DNA from: Rhyacichthys aspro
Taxonomy: Eukaryota > Chordata > Actinopteri > Gobiiformes > Rhyacichthyidae
NCBI GenBank assembly: GCA_036850595.1
Contig: CM072159.1
Span: forward strand, 8,765,016 to 8,829,015
Direction: 5' to 3'
Length of the DNA stretch: 64,000 nucleotides
Part shown: piece by piece, positions 1-10,990 of the stretch
Layout of the letters: every line of letters starts with the position of its first letter
Position numbering within the stretch: the first letter of the stretch is position 1
Position numbers and translations under genes: made by a program
Notes under the pieces: generated by a model
The model's database searches: none
Told to the model about the DNA's origin: nothing
Seen by the model: the letters and a program-made list of their open reading frames with translations, nothing else

Positions 1-2734
1 GTATTAACCATATTTAGCTAATGCAGGGCTATATTGGTAGTTGCTGTATTATAAAGTCCAGGTGTATTCTTCCTGGATTAGCCTAGACCAATAGTCGTAT
101 TGTCCAGTATAGGATTCTGACTGTTGTCTTATGGGGCGCTCACACCTGCACTGTTGGGCCTGCACTTTGGGACTAAATTTAGTCTACGCCAGTCTGATTG
201 TTGTATTGTATTAAACTGTAAAATGAGCCACTAAAGAGACAACACATTCAACACATTACATGCCATTTACAGGAGGCACATCCCAGTAATCCTAGCGTCA
301 CGTCAAGTCCAATAGTCCGCTTTTACAAACTGTAGCGTGAAACCAAAAGTTACAGAACCTAACAAATACTTTTTAACAATTTGTGAGATTTTAGTGCAGG
401 TTTTTTTAAACACTGTTAGATGTAAAAAAAAACAAACATTTCATTTCTGTATTGTATATAAGATGTGTGCAAAGCTGTGTTGATCTCTCGATGTTGTCGA
501 GTAAATACAGTTATCTGAATTGACACATAAATAAGATTCATTTTGTAAGAGTATTCTTTTGCAAAACTCTCAAGACTAAAAACACCCTCAAGCTGTGGAG
601 AAAGGCCTATGTGCTGTACGTTACTGGTGACAGGAAAGCACCCATCCTCTGGGAGAAGGAAAGTCCCCTAGCTTCTATCTGCTCTGCCCCCTCGCTGCAT
701 CCATCACATTACCCCCACACTGGTCAAAAGCTACACAATATCCTATAGAAGCAACAATCCAAACAGTCACACCTACATCGATACTCCACATAGTCGCACA
801 GACAATCAGCCGGGGCATTTATTTGTTAAACTGTTTCCAGTGGGTCCACCCCGCTGCCCTGGGCTCTGTCCCTTCAGTAATACTCTCTCAGGTGACAAAG
901 AAACTAGAAACCATTCACTCAACTGAAAAGCTCCACTGCAAAGAAACCATTATTCTAAATTAAAAAGACTACATTTTTGCTTTGAGATGGTATTAAATAT
1001 CATTCTCTTCATCACAAAAGAAAGCAGAGGTAAACAACCTGAGTAAAGATATTTAAGTTGGAAGATGGAATTTAATTGAAAATTTATGTCAAATATGGAA
1101 AAAAAGGTATACATTTCAGAAGCCTATAGTGCTAGCCGAGCAGAGTTAGCCATAGTTAAAGCTAACACTGGTTGGTAAAAACACAATAATCAAAGGCTAA
1201 AGGTCAGAGGTCATTTATTAAAGTTTACAGTGTTAACCAAAAGCAATTAATGCATCCTGTAATTTTTAACTCTTTACTTTATGAGTGTCATACAAGCATA
1301 ATCTGCATGCTAGCTAATTCGCTAATTCATTAAACTAGGCGCTTTGGCATTTTAGCATAACTATTATCAGTAGAGTAAAAGACATTATGTTATTGGTTCT
1401 AGACAGACCCCAGCTACAGCTACAAATGAAATCCTCAAATTGTAATAATGTATATTGTATAAAATTAAGTAAAAACATTATATCTTTGAAGCTAACTAGC
1501 TGGCTGTAAATTAATCTGTCATTAGGTACCTTGATGATAGTTGAATTGCTTGTGATCTGTAAAAAAAATTTTAAATTATTTAATTGCATGTAAAAATAAA
1601 TAAATAAATAAATAGTACTGGAGAATTATACTATTTCACTGGCATATATTTAGTTTACATAGCAACAGACTACAACAGAGATAGTTATTGCTACTGTTAC
1701 ATGTAAATTTAACAGTTGGAGCAGCGATGTGTGTCATATTAAATTTAATGTCATTATAACAAGCTAACTCACCATTTTGAACTCACTATTTTTTGAAAGC
1801 TAAGTTAAAAGCAGGCTTCATGGAGCAAGCCCTATTTGCCAATTGAATTTCACAAAAAAAACACATCTAAACCAGCGTGTTAAAACCTTCTCCATCAATT
1901 AGTAAAATATCAACTAAAATGTACAAGAATTTGTAGAATGGTTGAAGTCACAGTCAAGTGTTTTTCAACATCAAAGAATTTAATCCTAATAATTGTTCAA
2001 TGCCAAAGCTGCACTGCTGCACTAATTTTCTGTTCTGTTCAAAATTGATTCATAACCACTTAGAAAATTGTGTTGTTCTTTTTTAATGATACAAAAAGGT
2101 CTTCCTAGAAAACAGTTTGTGTGTGGTTGGTTTTGTGAAAGCACAATGTAAAAAAAAAAAAAAATTGAAGTCAATAGCATTTTTCCTGACTCAGGCGACA
2201 ATGATTTTTAAATTTTTTTTCACTGCCAAGAAGGCCTCACCTAGCCTCGTGTAACAGCTGACGTCAGGTTTTGGCTTCAGTTTCTGGCACATTGAGGCAT
2301 TCGGAGTAAGGTTTCACTCCCTGTTGTTTGCTGCTGCTGTGATGGTTTGAAAATTTGAATTAAGGGCTCTATCTGTCAGTGGGTAAACAAGACGGCGCTG
2401 TAATCCCAGTAATAACACTTCATGTGGGATACGCTAGCGGTGTTAGTTCTCCGCTCCATTGGGGACTCACTTCACTCATGCGGTGCACTCATACAGCTGT
2501 GTGTACTCACATGGAGTCAGCAGCTGTATGGATGTTCACTCAGCAGACGCTAATCCTGTGATCTTTAGCGCTTCATTACCACAAATACATTGAAATCCTT
2601 TCGCTCCAACTGCTCTCAGAGGAATGATAACAGAAATCAAATGCATCTTACTCGTGAAGGTAGGCATTGATTGAGTAGTGGGTTGAAGCAGTCCTAGTTT
2701 TCACTCAGGTTTAAATCTCAATGCTCATATTTTT

Positions 2735-2870
2735 TTAAGGTTTTGTCCAAAGGTAGTGTTATTAAGTTATTATGTTATTAAGTTATGGTTTAATTCTGGT
2801 CTTCTTCATAGTTTAGTCCTGCTTTAATCCTGGTTTAGAGTTAAGTCTTGATCCAGTCAAATATAGCCAT
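2735..2870 (+). repeat. Dispersed repeat family B, fragment
   Basis: The blocks TAGTTTAGTCCTGCTTTAAT, CCTGGTTTAGAGTTAAGTC and TTGATCCAGTC correspond to the middle of the copies at 34,025 and 61,440. The ends are missing. Confidence 0.45.
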
Positions 2871-5800
2871 CTTACATATTGCATTAGTAAAATCATTATT
2901 AATTGATTGTCAGTCAGTACTTATGACACCAAAGATTTGATAAGCCCTAAAATCTGAATGATTCAGTGAGTTATTACAAGTTGTTATCAGATTGAAAATG
3001 AAGCCAATCAAGTTAGAAAAAATAAAAAGAGTGAGCTGTCTAGTATTTCTAGGTGGGGATTCTCGTGGACTCTAATGGCCAACAGCCACTTGGAGACTGA
3101 CATTACAATTGATCTGTTGCATCTTGTCTGCAGGCAGTAAATCATGATCTACCAACTGTCAGGTAACTTCCACAAGAGCTCTGTAACAGTTAGACTATGG
3201 TCTTGAAGCCGAACGGTTCAGACACCTGAGAACATTTCTGGCCTGAGGAGAGGAAAACCTACACCGGAGTCTGTGTCGCTGAAGCGTTGGGTTCCCAGAG
3301 TGCACCTGTTACCCTCACACCAGACTGTAGCTGTGAGAAAGCCTGGGCTTAGCATCGGATTGGACAATGCATCTTTTTAGAGGCTTTTGTGTTTGTGAAC
3401 AACAGCAGTTTTCTATTTGTCACTGGAGAGCCATGTGATTAACACAGACGTCCTTTTAAACAACTTGCTTTTCATTGATTCACGGTTGAGTGATCTGTGC
3501 AGATAACCTCAGGGAGAATACCAACCAAGTCAGTAACAAACTCTATATATATATATAATGTATTTATTCTATATTATTTGTTTAACTATATTATGGGTTT
3601 GGTGTCCATATGGTTTGATGCAAGATGGTCTTTAAGGTTAAGGAAGCGACTACATATAGTGGGTTATGTTCTTGAATGAGAGACAGAGGTATTATTTTAT
3701 TATAGAATTTTAAAGTGCGTAATAAAGACACATTTAGGATCATAACAGTTGAAGCTTCATAACAGAAGTTAATATTCCAGTACGGAATATACTACAGTGT
3801 ATATGTACATATATAGATGGCGTATTGACTAGCACCAGAATGGCCCTGTGAAATAATACAAACAGATGAAGGAGCAATGGGTTTTATGTAACAAATGCCC
3901 TTGTGTTTATATATAACAGGTTTAAACAAATAAAAAGTTATATTGTTACACACTCAAATCCTATACTGTGTAATTCAGTAGTGTACTATAGTTAAATAGT
4001 CTACAAAGATTAACATGCATATGAAAACATGATATGCATTTATATTTTGCTACCATACATTTCTGGCAATGTTACATTTTGGGAACAAGGGTTTTATAAT
4101 TAATCTCTTAAGGAATAATAAAATGTTAGCGCCTTTACAACCTCTACATATTGCTGGTGCTCTTAAATCAAAACGGAGGCTGTAATGAAGTGTGACATTG
4201 GTGAGCGTTGAGGGTTCATCTAAAGAGTCAGTGACAAAAGGGCTACTGTCTTTTATGAGCCTGGGCTGGAATTAAAGTCTACCCTGCACCCACTTCCAAT
4301 AAGTCATCAAACCAAGCTGCACCCTGACTTTATTGCTATGTAAATGTCTGTATCGCATTTCCCGGTAGGCTCGGGGGAAGGAGTGGCACTGAATGAGAAG
4401 AGTCTGCACCAAGACGAGGGCAGGTTGTGATCCCTCGACAAACACTCACCTGAGAGCAGCGATTACAGCTGTTTGCAGCTTGTTAGAGCCACAAAGAATC
4501 TGTAAAAGCAAATAGTGTGCTCATTTGATCTCAAGTCTAAAGCTGCCAATATTCCATTTATCACAATGTCAACAAATCGTACGAAAAGAGTAGAAGCAAT
4601 TATCCACATCAAAACAAACTGGGCTCTGGCAGTGTTCTACCATTGTCTCTGTATTTGTGGATTCAGATTGCTTCTGTGTACATAAGGGTTGCAATTTTAA
4701 CTGCGCTATTTAAAACTAGGTTCAACTGAAAGTTTAGTTTCCTTCAACCTTTTATATCGTATTATAAAGTTTTTTCAATCTGCATAACTTAATGATGAAA
4801 AGAAATTAATCTATTCTATCTTTAGTATCCTATTCATGATTGTTGGACATGAAAAGTGGCCAAAGATTGGAGTCTAAGATGGAAGGGTAAATGGCTGCGT
4901 CCTATTGACTCCCATCTCAATAAAATAAAATAAATACTTTTGAATTGTGTTTGGTTTTTGGAGGCCCGATTATATATTATTGCTGCAATTCATGACACTG
5001 TCATATTATCCCACATAGAGATCATAATTATTATATTTGAAAAAGTACTTTTAATGCTTGTTTTATTAAGTATATTAGCAAATATATATTGTGTAAGTGG
5101 AATTCAAAGCTTTGAATGGTTACAAAAAGAAATGGGCAAAAAAAGGTCCATTCCTGTAAACAGTTGAGAAGCAAATACATTTTGTGTGAGATCAGAAGCT
5201 TTTGTTTTAGCAGAACACTGATGAAAATAGATGATTCTATGTACTGATTTTAATTTAATACAATGGTAGGACCCACACAGGGCTGTATCAAGTAGTCACA
5301 CATTCCACTTTACTGTTTTCCGTCAAATCTGTTGTTTGAACAGATGTCTCATAGTCTGCAGAGGAATAGTTTTGTTTCTTGTCTTCTAACCCAAAATAGG
5401 TGTTTCCGAATAGTGGTGTCTGAAACAGCTGATGAGGTCAGACTGGAGTTTCAAACCATTAGCCCAAAAGCATTCTACTTTAAATGCCATATTTAGTGAT
5501 TTACTCACACTACTTATTTCAGTGACATTTGGGTCCATAAACTCAACATCAATTAATCAATAAATTCAAAGACAATGAACTACAATAGCTCAGTGTTAAA
5601 TGCACTGGGTGATGTTTATAGTAAATAGTCAGGGACCTGTCTGAGCTCTGTCTGGTCTCTGTTTTTTAAAAGACAATCCCCAAATATCACCGTTGTCAGA
5701 ACTATTCACTTCAATAGGACCAAAGGAAGAAAACTACTCAAAATCAAGCCCAAATCCTTTTGCTAAGTAGTACCAGCAATAGACATAGCTGACTTTGCAA

Positions 5801-5994
5801 ATCCTAGTTGCTTCTGTTGGTTTCTATATGATCAAGCCAAAAAAAAAAAAAAACGAGAGAAATCTCCCCTCCAAAAGACCATACATTAAAGAGACCCCAG
5901 TGGTCCACTATAGTTTGCTCCACCATTGTTTCAAATAAACAAAAATTAATGAGAACATTAGAACATTACTTTACAGTTTATTTGAATTAAAAGC

Positions 5995-6340
5995 ACCAGT
6001 ACAACTGAGGGGCTATGCATGTGCTGTCAGTGAGTGGGTAGAGAACATGAGAAGTGTTAGTTTTAAGCTTTGTCATATACAAACATTTAGGCTATATCAC
6101 TAAGGGCTACATGCTGAAAGTCACTTAATGTTTAAGACTAAGCAGGCTGGATGTTTAGGACATATATAATAAATATGACAACTCCCTGAGAAAACAGTAC
6201 TGTCTTATCTTTTCTTTCCCCAAGGCAACACAATCTACAAGTGGTGGGAAAAGACTGCAATGTTAGGCTTAGGGATTAGCAAAATAATAGCAAACTCATT
6301 AATGTACAAGCTCAGGATAAATTATCAGTTTTATGAGATA
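5995..6340 (+). repeat. Dispersed repeat family A, copy
   Basis: It shares with 17,850-18,080 the blocks GTGCTGTCAGTGAGTGGGTA-GAGAACAT, ATATACAA-CATTTAGGCTAT and GGTGGGAAAAGA. Its right part, with AGGGATTAGCAAAA and a GTCTTGTTTAT block, recurs at 52,372-52,495. A smaller fragment with GTGGGTAGAGAACATTAGGG is at about 6,785-6,810. Confidence 0.6.
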
Positions 6341-7654
6341 GGTCTTGTTTATAAAGAGTCAGCCAATTTCAATTCAATTATCTTGAGTTGAACATAAAGC
6401 ACCACCACAAACACAAAAACATTCATTAATTTGCTTCCCAGGTTTTCCCATGGTTTCAACTTTAAGGCCTCTTACAATCTAAAATTCAGGCCCAAACATT
6501 TGGTACACTTGGAAACATGGGGGTCTGCTGCAGAATTTCAAATCAGTGTGCTTTGAACACAGTTGGGTGCAATGCCTAAGTGATATAACTGATGCAATAC
6601 TATGAAGGAATGAAGAGGTTAAATCATTACAGCACTAATTGTCATACATCATTTACTAGCTTTGGTGAATAACGTAGTCCTTGTTGGTTAAGTCAGTGAT
6701 CAGCTCCTGAATTATAAACAGGTGCACAAAAAAAAAAGAATAACTATATGTTCTACAGCTGGCTAAGAACATGTGTGCTACCAAATAGTGGGTAGAGAAC
6801 ATTAGGGATATTCTACAAAGGTCACTTAGAAAAACTGGGCTTATGGCCCAAATTCCAGCCATTGTTAGCACCAACTCAGAAGTTGGGGCTAAAGTGGTTC
6901 CATTAAGACTAGTCTGGACTCCTGCAGCCAGACATCCCCTTCTACAAATATCCCTTTAACACGTGTAGCACAAGATGCAGAGAAATTAACACAGGAATAC
7001 GCCACCTTTCACCTCCATTTGATGGAGCAGAAGGATAAAAGTTAAAGATGATTAAAGGAGTAAGTGAGCAAACTGCGAAGAAAAAAACTCTCACTGCTTT
7101 AGATGTGTTTTACTGTCACAGTGAACTGAGGAACAGCAAGACAAATTCATATAGACTATGCTGATGAGGTCATTTTTAATAAGGTAGCACTCCAAAAAAA
7201 AAAGAAACCTTGTCTTTAATTAAATAATTTCTCCAGAAATAATAGCCTACAGTGGAAAAATTAGAAAACATTGCAAAACATGTAAAAGACAGATAATAAA
7301 TAAATTTTAATAAACTTCAATCCCATTTGAGCCATAATTTTAGTTCTATCTAAATATTTTATTTATTTTCTTTGTGGTTAGTTAAATTCATTCATCTGAT
7401 TAAACAATAGAGGAACAGTTGATTTAATGGTGAAAGTGCTCTGTGTCACCAAATGTGGCGCTAAGCGTAACCTTGATCCTGTTGTGGACCAGACTAAACT
7501 TCCTTCATAAACTTCCTAGTGATTCAGTCTGACTCATGATGAGCCTGCTTTATGCAATGAAAATCACTACAAAATAAACCAGAATAAGAATAGAAAGAAT
7601 AAACAAAATAAGTTAAGCTTATTGAGTTAGCTCGCTTCAAGGAATACTAAATGT

Positions 7655-7765
7655 CCAGCTTTGTTGTCTGCAAGCATTAAGGCCACACCAGCTGAAGGAT
7701 ACAAGCCTTAAGTCACTGGATGCTAAGGACTATTTTCTGCAGGATCCATGTCACAATTATACATA
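7655..7765 (+). repeat. Dispersed repeat family A, fragment
   Basis: The blocks CATTAAGGCCACACCAGCTG, AGGATACAAGCCTTAAGTCA and CTGGATGCTAAGGAC are the inverted counterparts of sequence at about 27,735-27,775 and 29,745-29,770. It is a fragment of the same family as the copies at 5,995 and 17,850. Confidence 0.55.
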
Positions 7766-9173
7766 GACAGAGATCACGCTTAAGTGGCATAAACATACAA
7801 ATTGAGGGCTATGCAAGGTTATATCTTTTTTGAAACACATTTTACCCATGGCAAAAAAACCAGTAAAGATGGCTTTCTGTAACAGCAGAAAATCATAGAT
7901 TCTTCCATATCAACTGTCAGCCACACCTCCAGCCACAGAACTTGCATTTATTCAGAGTGTTTGTACAGTGTAGAACACTGTATTTGATGATTGCCTTTGC
8001 AGCCATTTCCTCAGAAAACCTCCACTTTTTGTCAAATATACACAGCAAGGAATTCAATTAGCTTTTCTAAGATATGATAACTTGAATTTCTCTTTCACAG
8101 GCAGCATTATGAATAAAAAGAAACTGTCTTTACAAAAGGAAGATGTGCACCACCCAGACATGCCATGGCTTTGTCTGCATTAGTCCCATTGTTTGTGACT
8201 TTAAAAGATAACAGGAGCTGCACAAAAGTGGTCTTGGTCCACAGAGGATCTCTTTTTTTTTTTCTCCCCACAGACCGCCTTTGTTCTCCTGAGCTGTGGG
8301 CAGAAAAGTGCACAATGAATGAATGGTGATGCAACGCGAGAGCTACTTCAAAAGTAGCTCCCACTGCGGCTGGTCTGAAAGACAGTCAAGGTGTGGTGCT
8401 GAATCCACTCTGGGAACCAAATACGGTTCAACTTGATATTCTTACTGGGAAAAAAAGAAGCATTTTACAAAAGCTGGCTTCTGAATATGTTTAAAATGCA
8501 ACCACTAAAACAGTACAGCTCCGGGGGCAAGGCTCTACCCAAAAAGAGTCCCACTCTAAAGAGTCTTGCAGCGTGGATGCAGGGCTTGTTTTTGTTTTAA
8601 ACCTTACACATGATACAATGAGACAAAAATTCTTAGCAGTTCAGGGATCCAATTAGTCATGCCACAGTAGTTACATTATTCTCACTTAAATTGCTAAGTT
8701 ATACGGCTCAGCTTAACTCCACCCACCGCTGAGTTTAAAAAATGACATAAGGTGGGCTAAATGAGCTGGCCATAGATGAGTCAGACAGAAGATTTTTTTT
8801 TGCAACTTCTGACCCACACATTAGAAACATGTTTTTATCCTTCCAAAAAGACCATTACCAATATGGTAGTGTAAGGCAAGGTGGTCTTACTTACCAAAGT
8901 AAAACCAGGGTATGTTTAACTTTTGAGAACTGGACAACAACAGGACTGATGGTAAATTCCAGAATGGTGAGAATTGGTATTGGTAATTCCATTGGTCGCA
9001 AAAGTGTCGATTATTAGTCAAAAGACTAAAAAGTAGCACTATGTAAACCCCATAAAAGGATCAGACAGAAAACACCAGCTACTATCAGCAGTTATGCATT
9101 TTGGCACTGCATTTTTCAAAATGTTCATACCAGATATTGCTATTTGGGTAAACATAATGTCAGTAAAGCTTAC

Positions 9174-9371
9174 CTTCATACTCTGGGTGCACACGGGAGG
9201 GGAAGGGCGGGTAACTGATGAGGACGGGGATGTCGAGACCCTGTCGGACCCACTCCACCACGTATGGGGAGCCAGAGGACACAGCTGAATCTAACAGTGG
9301 GAAACCACACTCCAGCTCCACTGCACCGCCCGCTTTACCAACCACCTCCAGCCTCACACAGGGGAAGCTCA
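9174..9371 (-). CDS. igsf9: IGSF9/turtle-family protein, first Ig-domain exon
   Basis: This exon encodes the first half of the N-terminal immunoglobulin domain of a cell-surface adhesion protein. Read on the minus strand it starts after a CCCCTTAG acceptor and ends at a GTAAGC donor; it is 198 bases long and phase 1 at both ends. Joined to the upstream exon it gives residues 18-84. These hold the first Ig cysteine (VELEC, Cys39), then PYVVEW with the core tryptophan (Trp58), then a G-x-x-x-P-x-x-I run and RVHPEYEG. The spacing VVEW / G...IP...I / PEYEG is characteristic of Ig1 in IGSF9, IGSF9B and Drosophila turtle. Known members have five Ig and two fibronectin III domains, one membrane segment and a long cytoplasmic tail, and act in dendrite growth and synapse adhesion. 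Only this first part is in the window. The family is fairly sure; which teleost paralogue it is (igsf9a, igsf9b or another) is not resolved. Confidence 0.8.
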
Positions 9372-10263
9372 CTAAGGGGCAACAGGGACAAATTATCAGA
9401 TATTTTCAAGATTAAGGTCCATTAAAGTCCAAGAACTTCAACATTAATTTCATGTTTTTTACATAAAGTAGTATGTGTTAACAAATATAGCCATTCCAAG
9501 TTCCAAGTTGGTTCTTAAAGGAGAAGACACACTGTGTATTTCTAATGAACTAAAGATGAATCAGCTTTATATTATGGTTGCCATTACTACTTAGTGTTGA
9601 ATGATTTCCAAAGCTCCCCCCAACCACTGCTTTTATACAGAGATTCCCTTTTCCTATCCCATCCACTTTCATCCAATCAGAAGAGAGAAGTCCTTAAATA
9701 GGTCATGTGCTGTGTTCACAGCTTTTAATGGTAATGGAGCATGTGAAAACTAGCAGCAGGTACAGAGCCAGATTTGACTGAGGTGGCTGTATGGATGTTT
9801 ACTAGCTCAGTGGGTCAGGTTTGTTGTTGATGGTTGATTTTAACTGGACACTGTTTGCTGATACTGATTATACTAATGCAACTCAAGAGAAGGATTATTG
9901 CTTCATTAGTTATCCATCTACCCCTTTTATCTAAATTATCTGGGGGTCAGATGTCCATGCATAGATGTCCAGACTTCCCTCTCCCCGACTTGTCTTTCAG
10001 CTCCATAAAGGGGATTCCATGACCATCTGGATGGGAGTAATGTGAAAAGTTACATGTACAGTACTTCTGAATGGTTCTGAATTTGCTTGGTTAAGTGTTT
10101 GTTCATAACACGGTTTGACTCCAGTTTGTCACTGCTGCTGTAAAGCTCTCATACAGAAGATGCACTAAGGCTGACTTTTGACAATTACCACATAATAACC
10201 TGAAATAACACTTGAGCATGACTTAACCAATTCAGTTCTTAAGTGAATGTTGCAGATACTTAC
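9372..10263 (-). other. Phase-1 intron of the IGSF9-like gene
   Basis: An 892-base intron lies between the signal-peptide exon and the Ig exon. It has a GTAAGT donor (at 10,263 on the minus strand) and a pyrimidine-containing CCCCTTAG acceptor. It interrupts codon 18, so both exons are needed to read the leucine there. I see no further exon or clear repeat inside it. Confidence 0.75.
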
Positions 10264-10315
10264 GAAAGAGTAAAAGGGCGGTGAGAGTTTGCAGATGTGA
10301 TCTCGATGACCCCAT
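10264..10315 (-). CDS. igsf9: IGSF9-like protein, start codon and signal-peptide exon
   Basis: The coding part of this exon holds 17 codons plus one base. It opens with ATG at 10,315 in a strong context (G at -3, G at +4) and stops at a GTAAGT donor. The peptide begins MGSSRSHLQTLTALLLF and, after splicing, continues LSFPCV. A short arginine-containing start followed by a run of about twelve hydrophobic residues is a good secretory signal peptide, as expected for a type I membrane protein. The exon itself extends to 10,349, giving 34 bases of 5' untranslated sequence after an acceptor with a pyrimidine-rich tract (minus strand, ...TTTTGCCAACAG). The frame runs without a break into the Ig exon, which is the main reason for choosing this start. 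A five-codon upstream ORF (ATG, four more codons, TAA) and the end of a longer overlapping upstream ORF lie in the same exon. Confidence 0.78.
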
Positions 10316-10349
10316 ATCTGTCACTTACACAACCTGCAGCATGTTCAAT

Positions 10350-10929
10350 CTGTTGGCAAAACAGACACAATTGTCACAATCACATTAGTTCCTTGGCCGC
10401 TCACAGCAGACAGCCATCTGTGACAGATTTTCAAACTAAAAAGGCTACCACCGAGCGAGCGCTTCTGTCATAATTTTACAGACAGCCAGAGAGCAGCGTT
10501 GGGATTTTTATACAGCTTTCCGATAATTGGAATTCATCCCATATCATTACACAAATGGGCTGAGCTGCCTGCGCTGCCAGAAAACTCCTCAGCCCTAGAT
10601 CCTTTCTCAAAGTAAATGTCATAAATGTCACATAAATCTTTTGACAGTCACGTGCCGAGCGACATTTAAGTGTTTTATTTAAAGCACATCAATGAAGACA
10701 TTGGCCCCAAGTGCACAGGAAGCTCAAGGACACGGATGAGCCCAGATGAGAAACTTAACATTGAGATGAAAAAGTCGATCCAAAACCTGTTTTATTTTTT
10801 TGGACAAACATGCAATACGGCAGTGAGAAAATCAACAGATGAAGAGAGAAAACACCAGCAGGCGTCTGTCATGTTGGCTGTCAGTCATGAGCACTGACAT
10901 TTACGGGATGATGTCACTGCGTCACTTAC
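10350..10929 (-). other. 5'UTR intron of the IGSF9-like gene, possible conserved segment
   Basis: This 580-base intron separates the untranslated exon at 10,930-10,990 from the start-codon exon. The part at about 10,440-10,660 is less AT-rich and less repetitive than the surroundings and contains compact motifs, including a CACGTG-like E-box (TCACGTGCC) and TAATTGG. It looks like an intronic regulatory element, but this is inference without comparison to other fish. Confidence 0.45.
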
Positions 10930-10990
10930 CAAACGCTGCATGTGCTGACGACTGCTGCTGGGGGTTTTCAATTAGACTGGCCGTAAAAAT
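10930..10990 (-). other. igsf9: Untranslated leader exon of the IGSF9-like gene
   Basis: On the minus strand a clean acceptor (CTTTCTTTAG) and a consensus donor (GTAAGTGAC) bracket a 61-base segment. It sits 580 bases upstream of the start-codon exon in the same orientation. It has no in-frame signal-peptide coding and is read as a 5' untranslated exon. It carries one ATG (ATGCAGCG) in a weak context (C at -3, C at +4). If spliced to the next exon this opens a 44-codon ORF that overlaps the main start. The splice signals are directly visible; use of the exon in a transcript is inferred. Confidence 0.55.

Larger units (their letters stand above)
1..9173 (-). other. Presumed long intron of the IGSF9-like gene, with dispersed repeats
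   Basis: The Ig-domain exon at 9,174 ends with a splice donor on the minus strand, so the rest of this gene lies towards base 1. I looked on the minus strand for the expected continuation of the first Ig domain (a segment with the Asp-Gly/Gln-x-Trp-Tyr-x-Cys pattern) and found none. This stretch is therefore read as one intron running off the window. Its recognisable content is repeats: an (AAAT)n run at 1,594-1,613, a repeat fragment near 2,735-2,870, a short (TA)n at about 3,542-3,558, and three fragments of one dispersed family between 5,995 and 7,765. A diverged small exon could have been missed. Confidence 0.55.

Noticed and set aside
8250..8330. Plus-strand acceptor-like TTTTTTTTTCTCCCCACAG followed by a short open frame
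   Set aside because: The frame closes after 14 codons and no donor follows; no other exon on this strand supports it.
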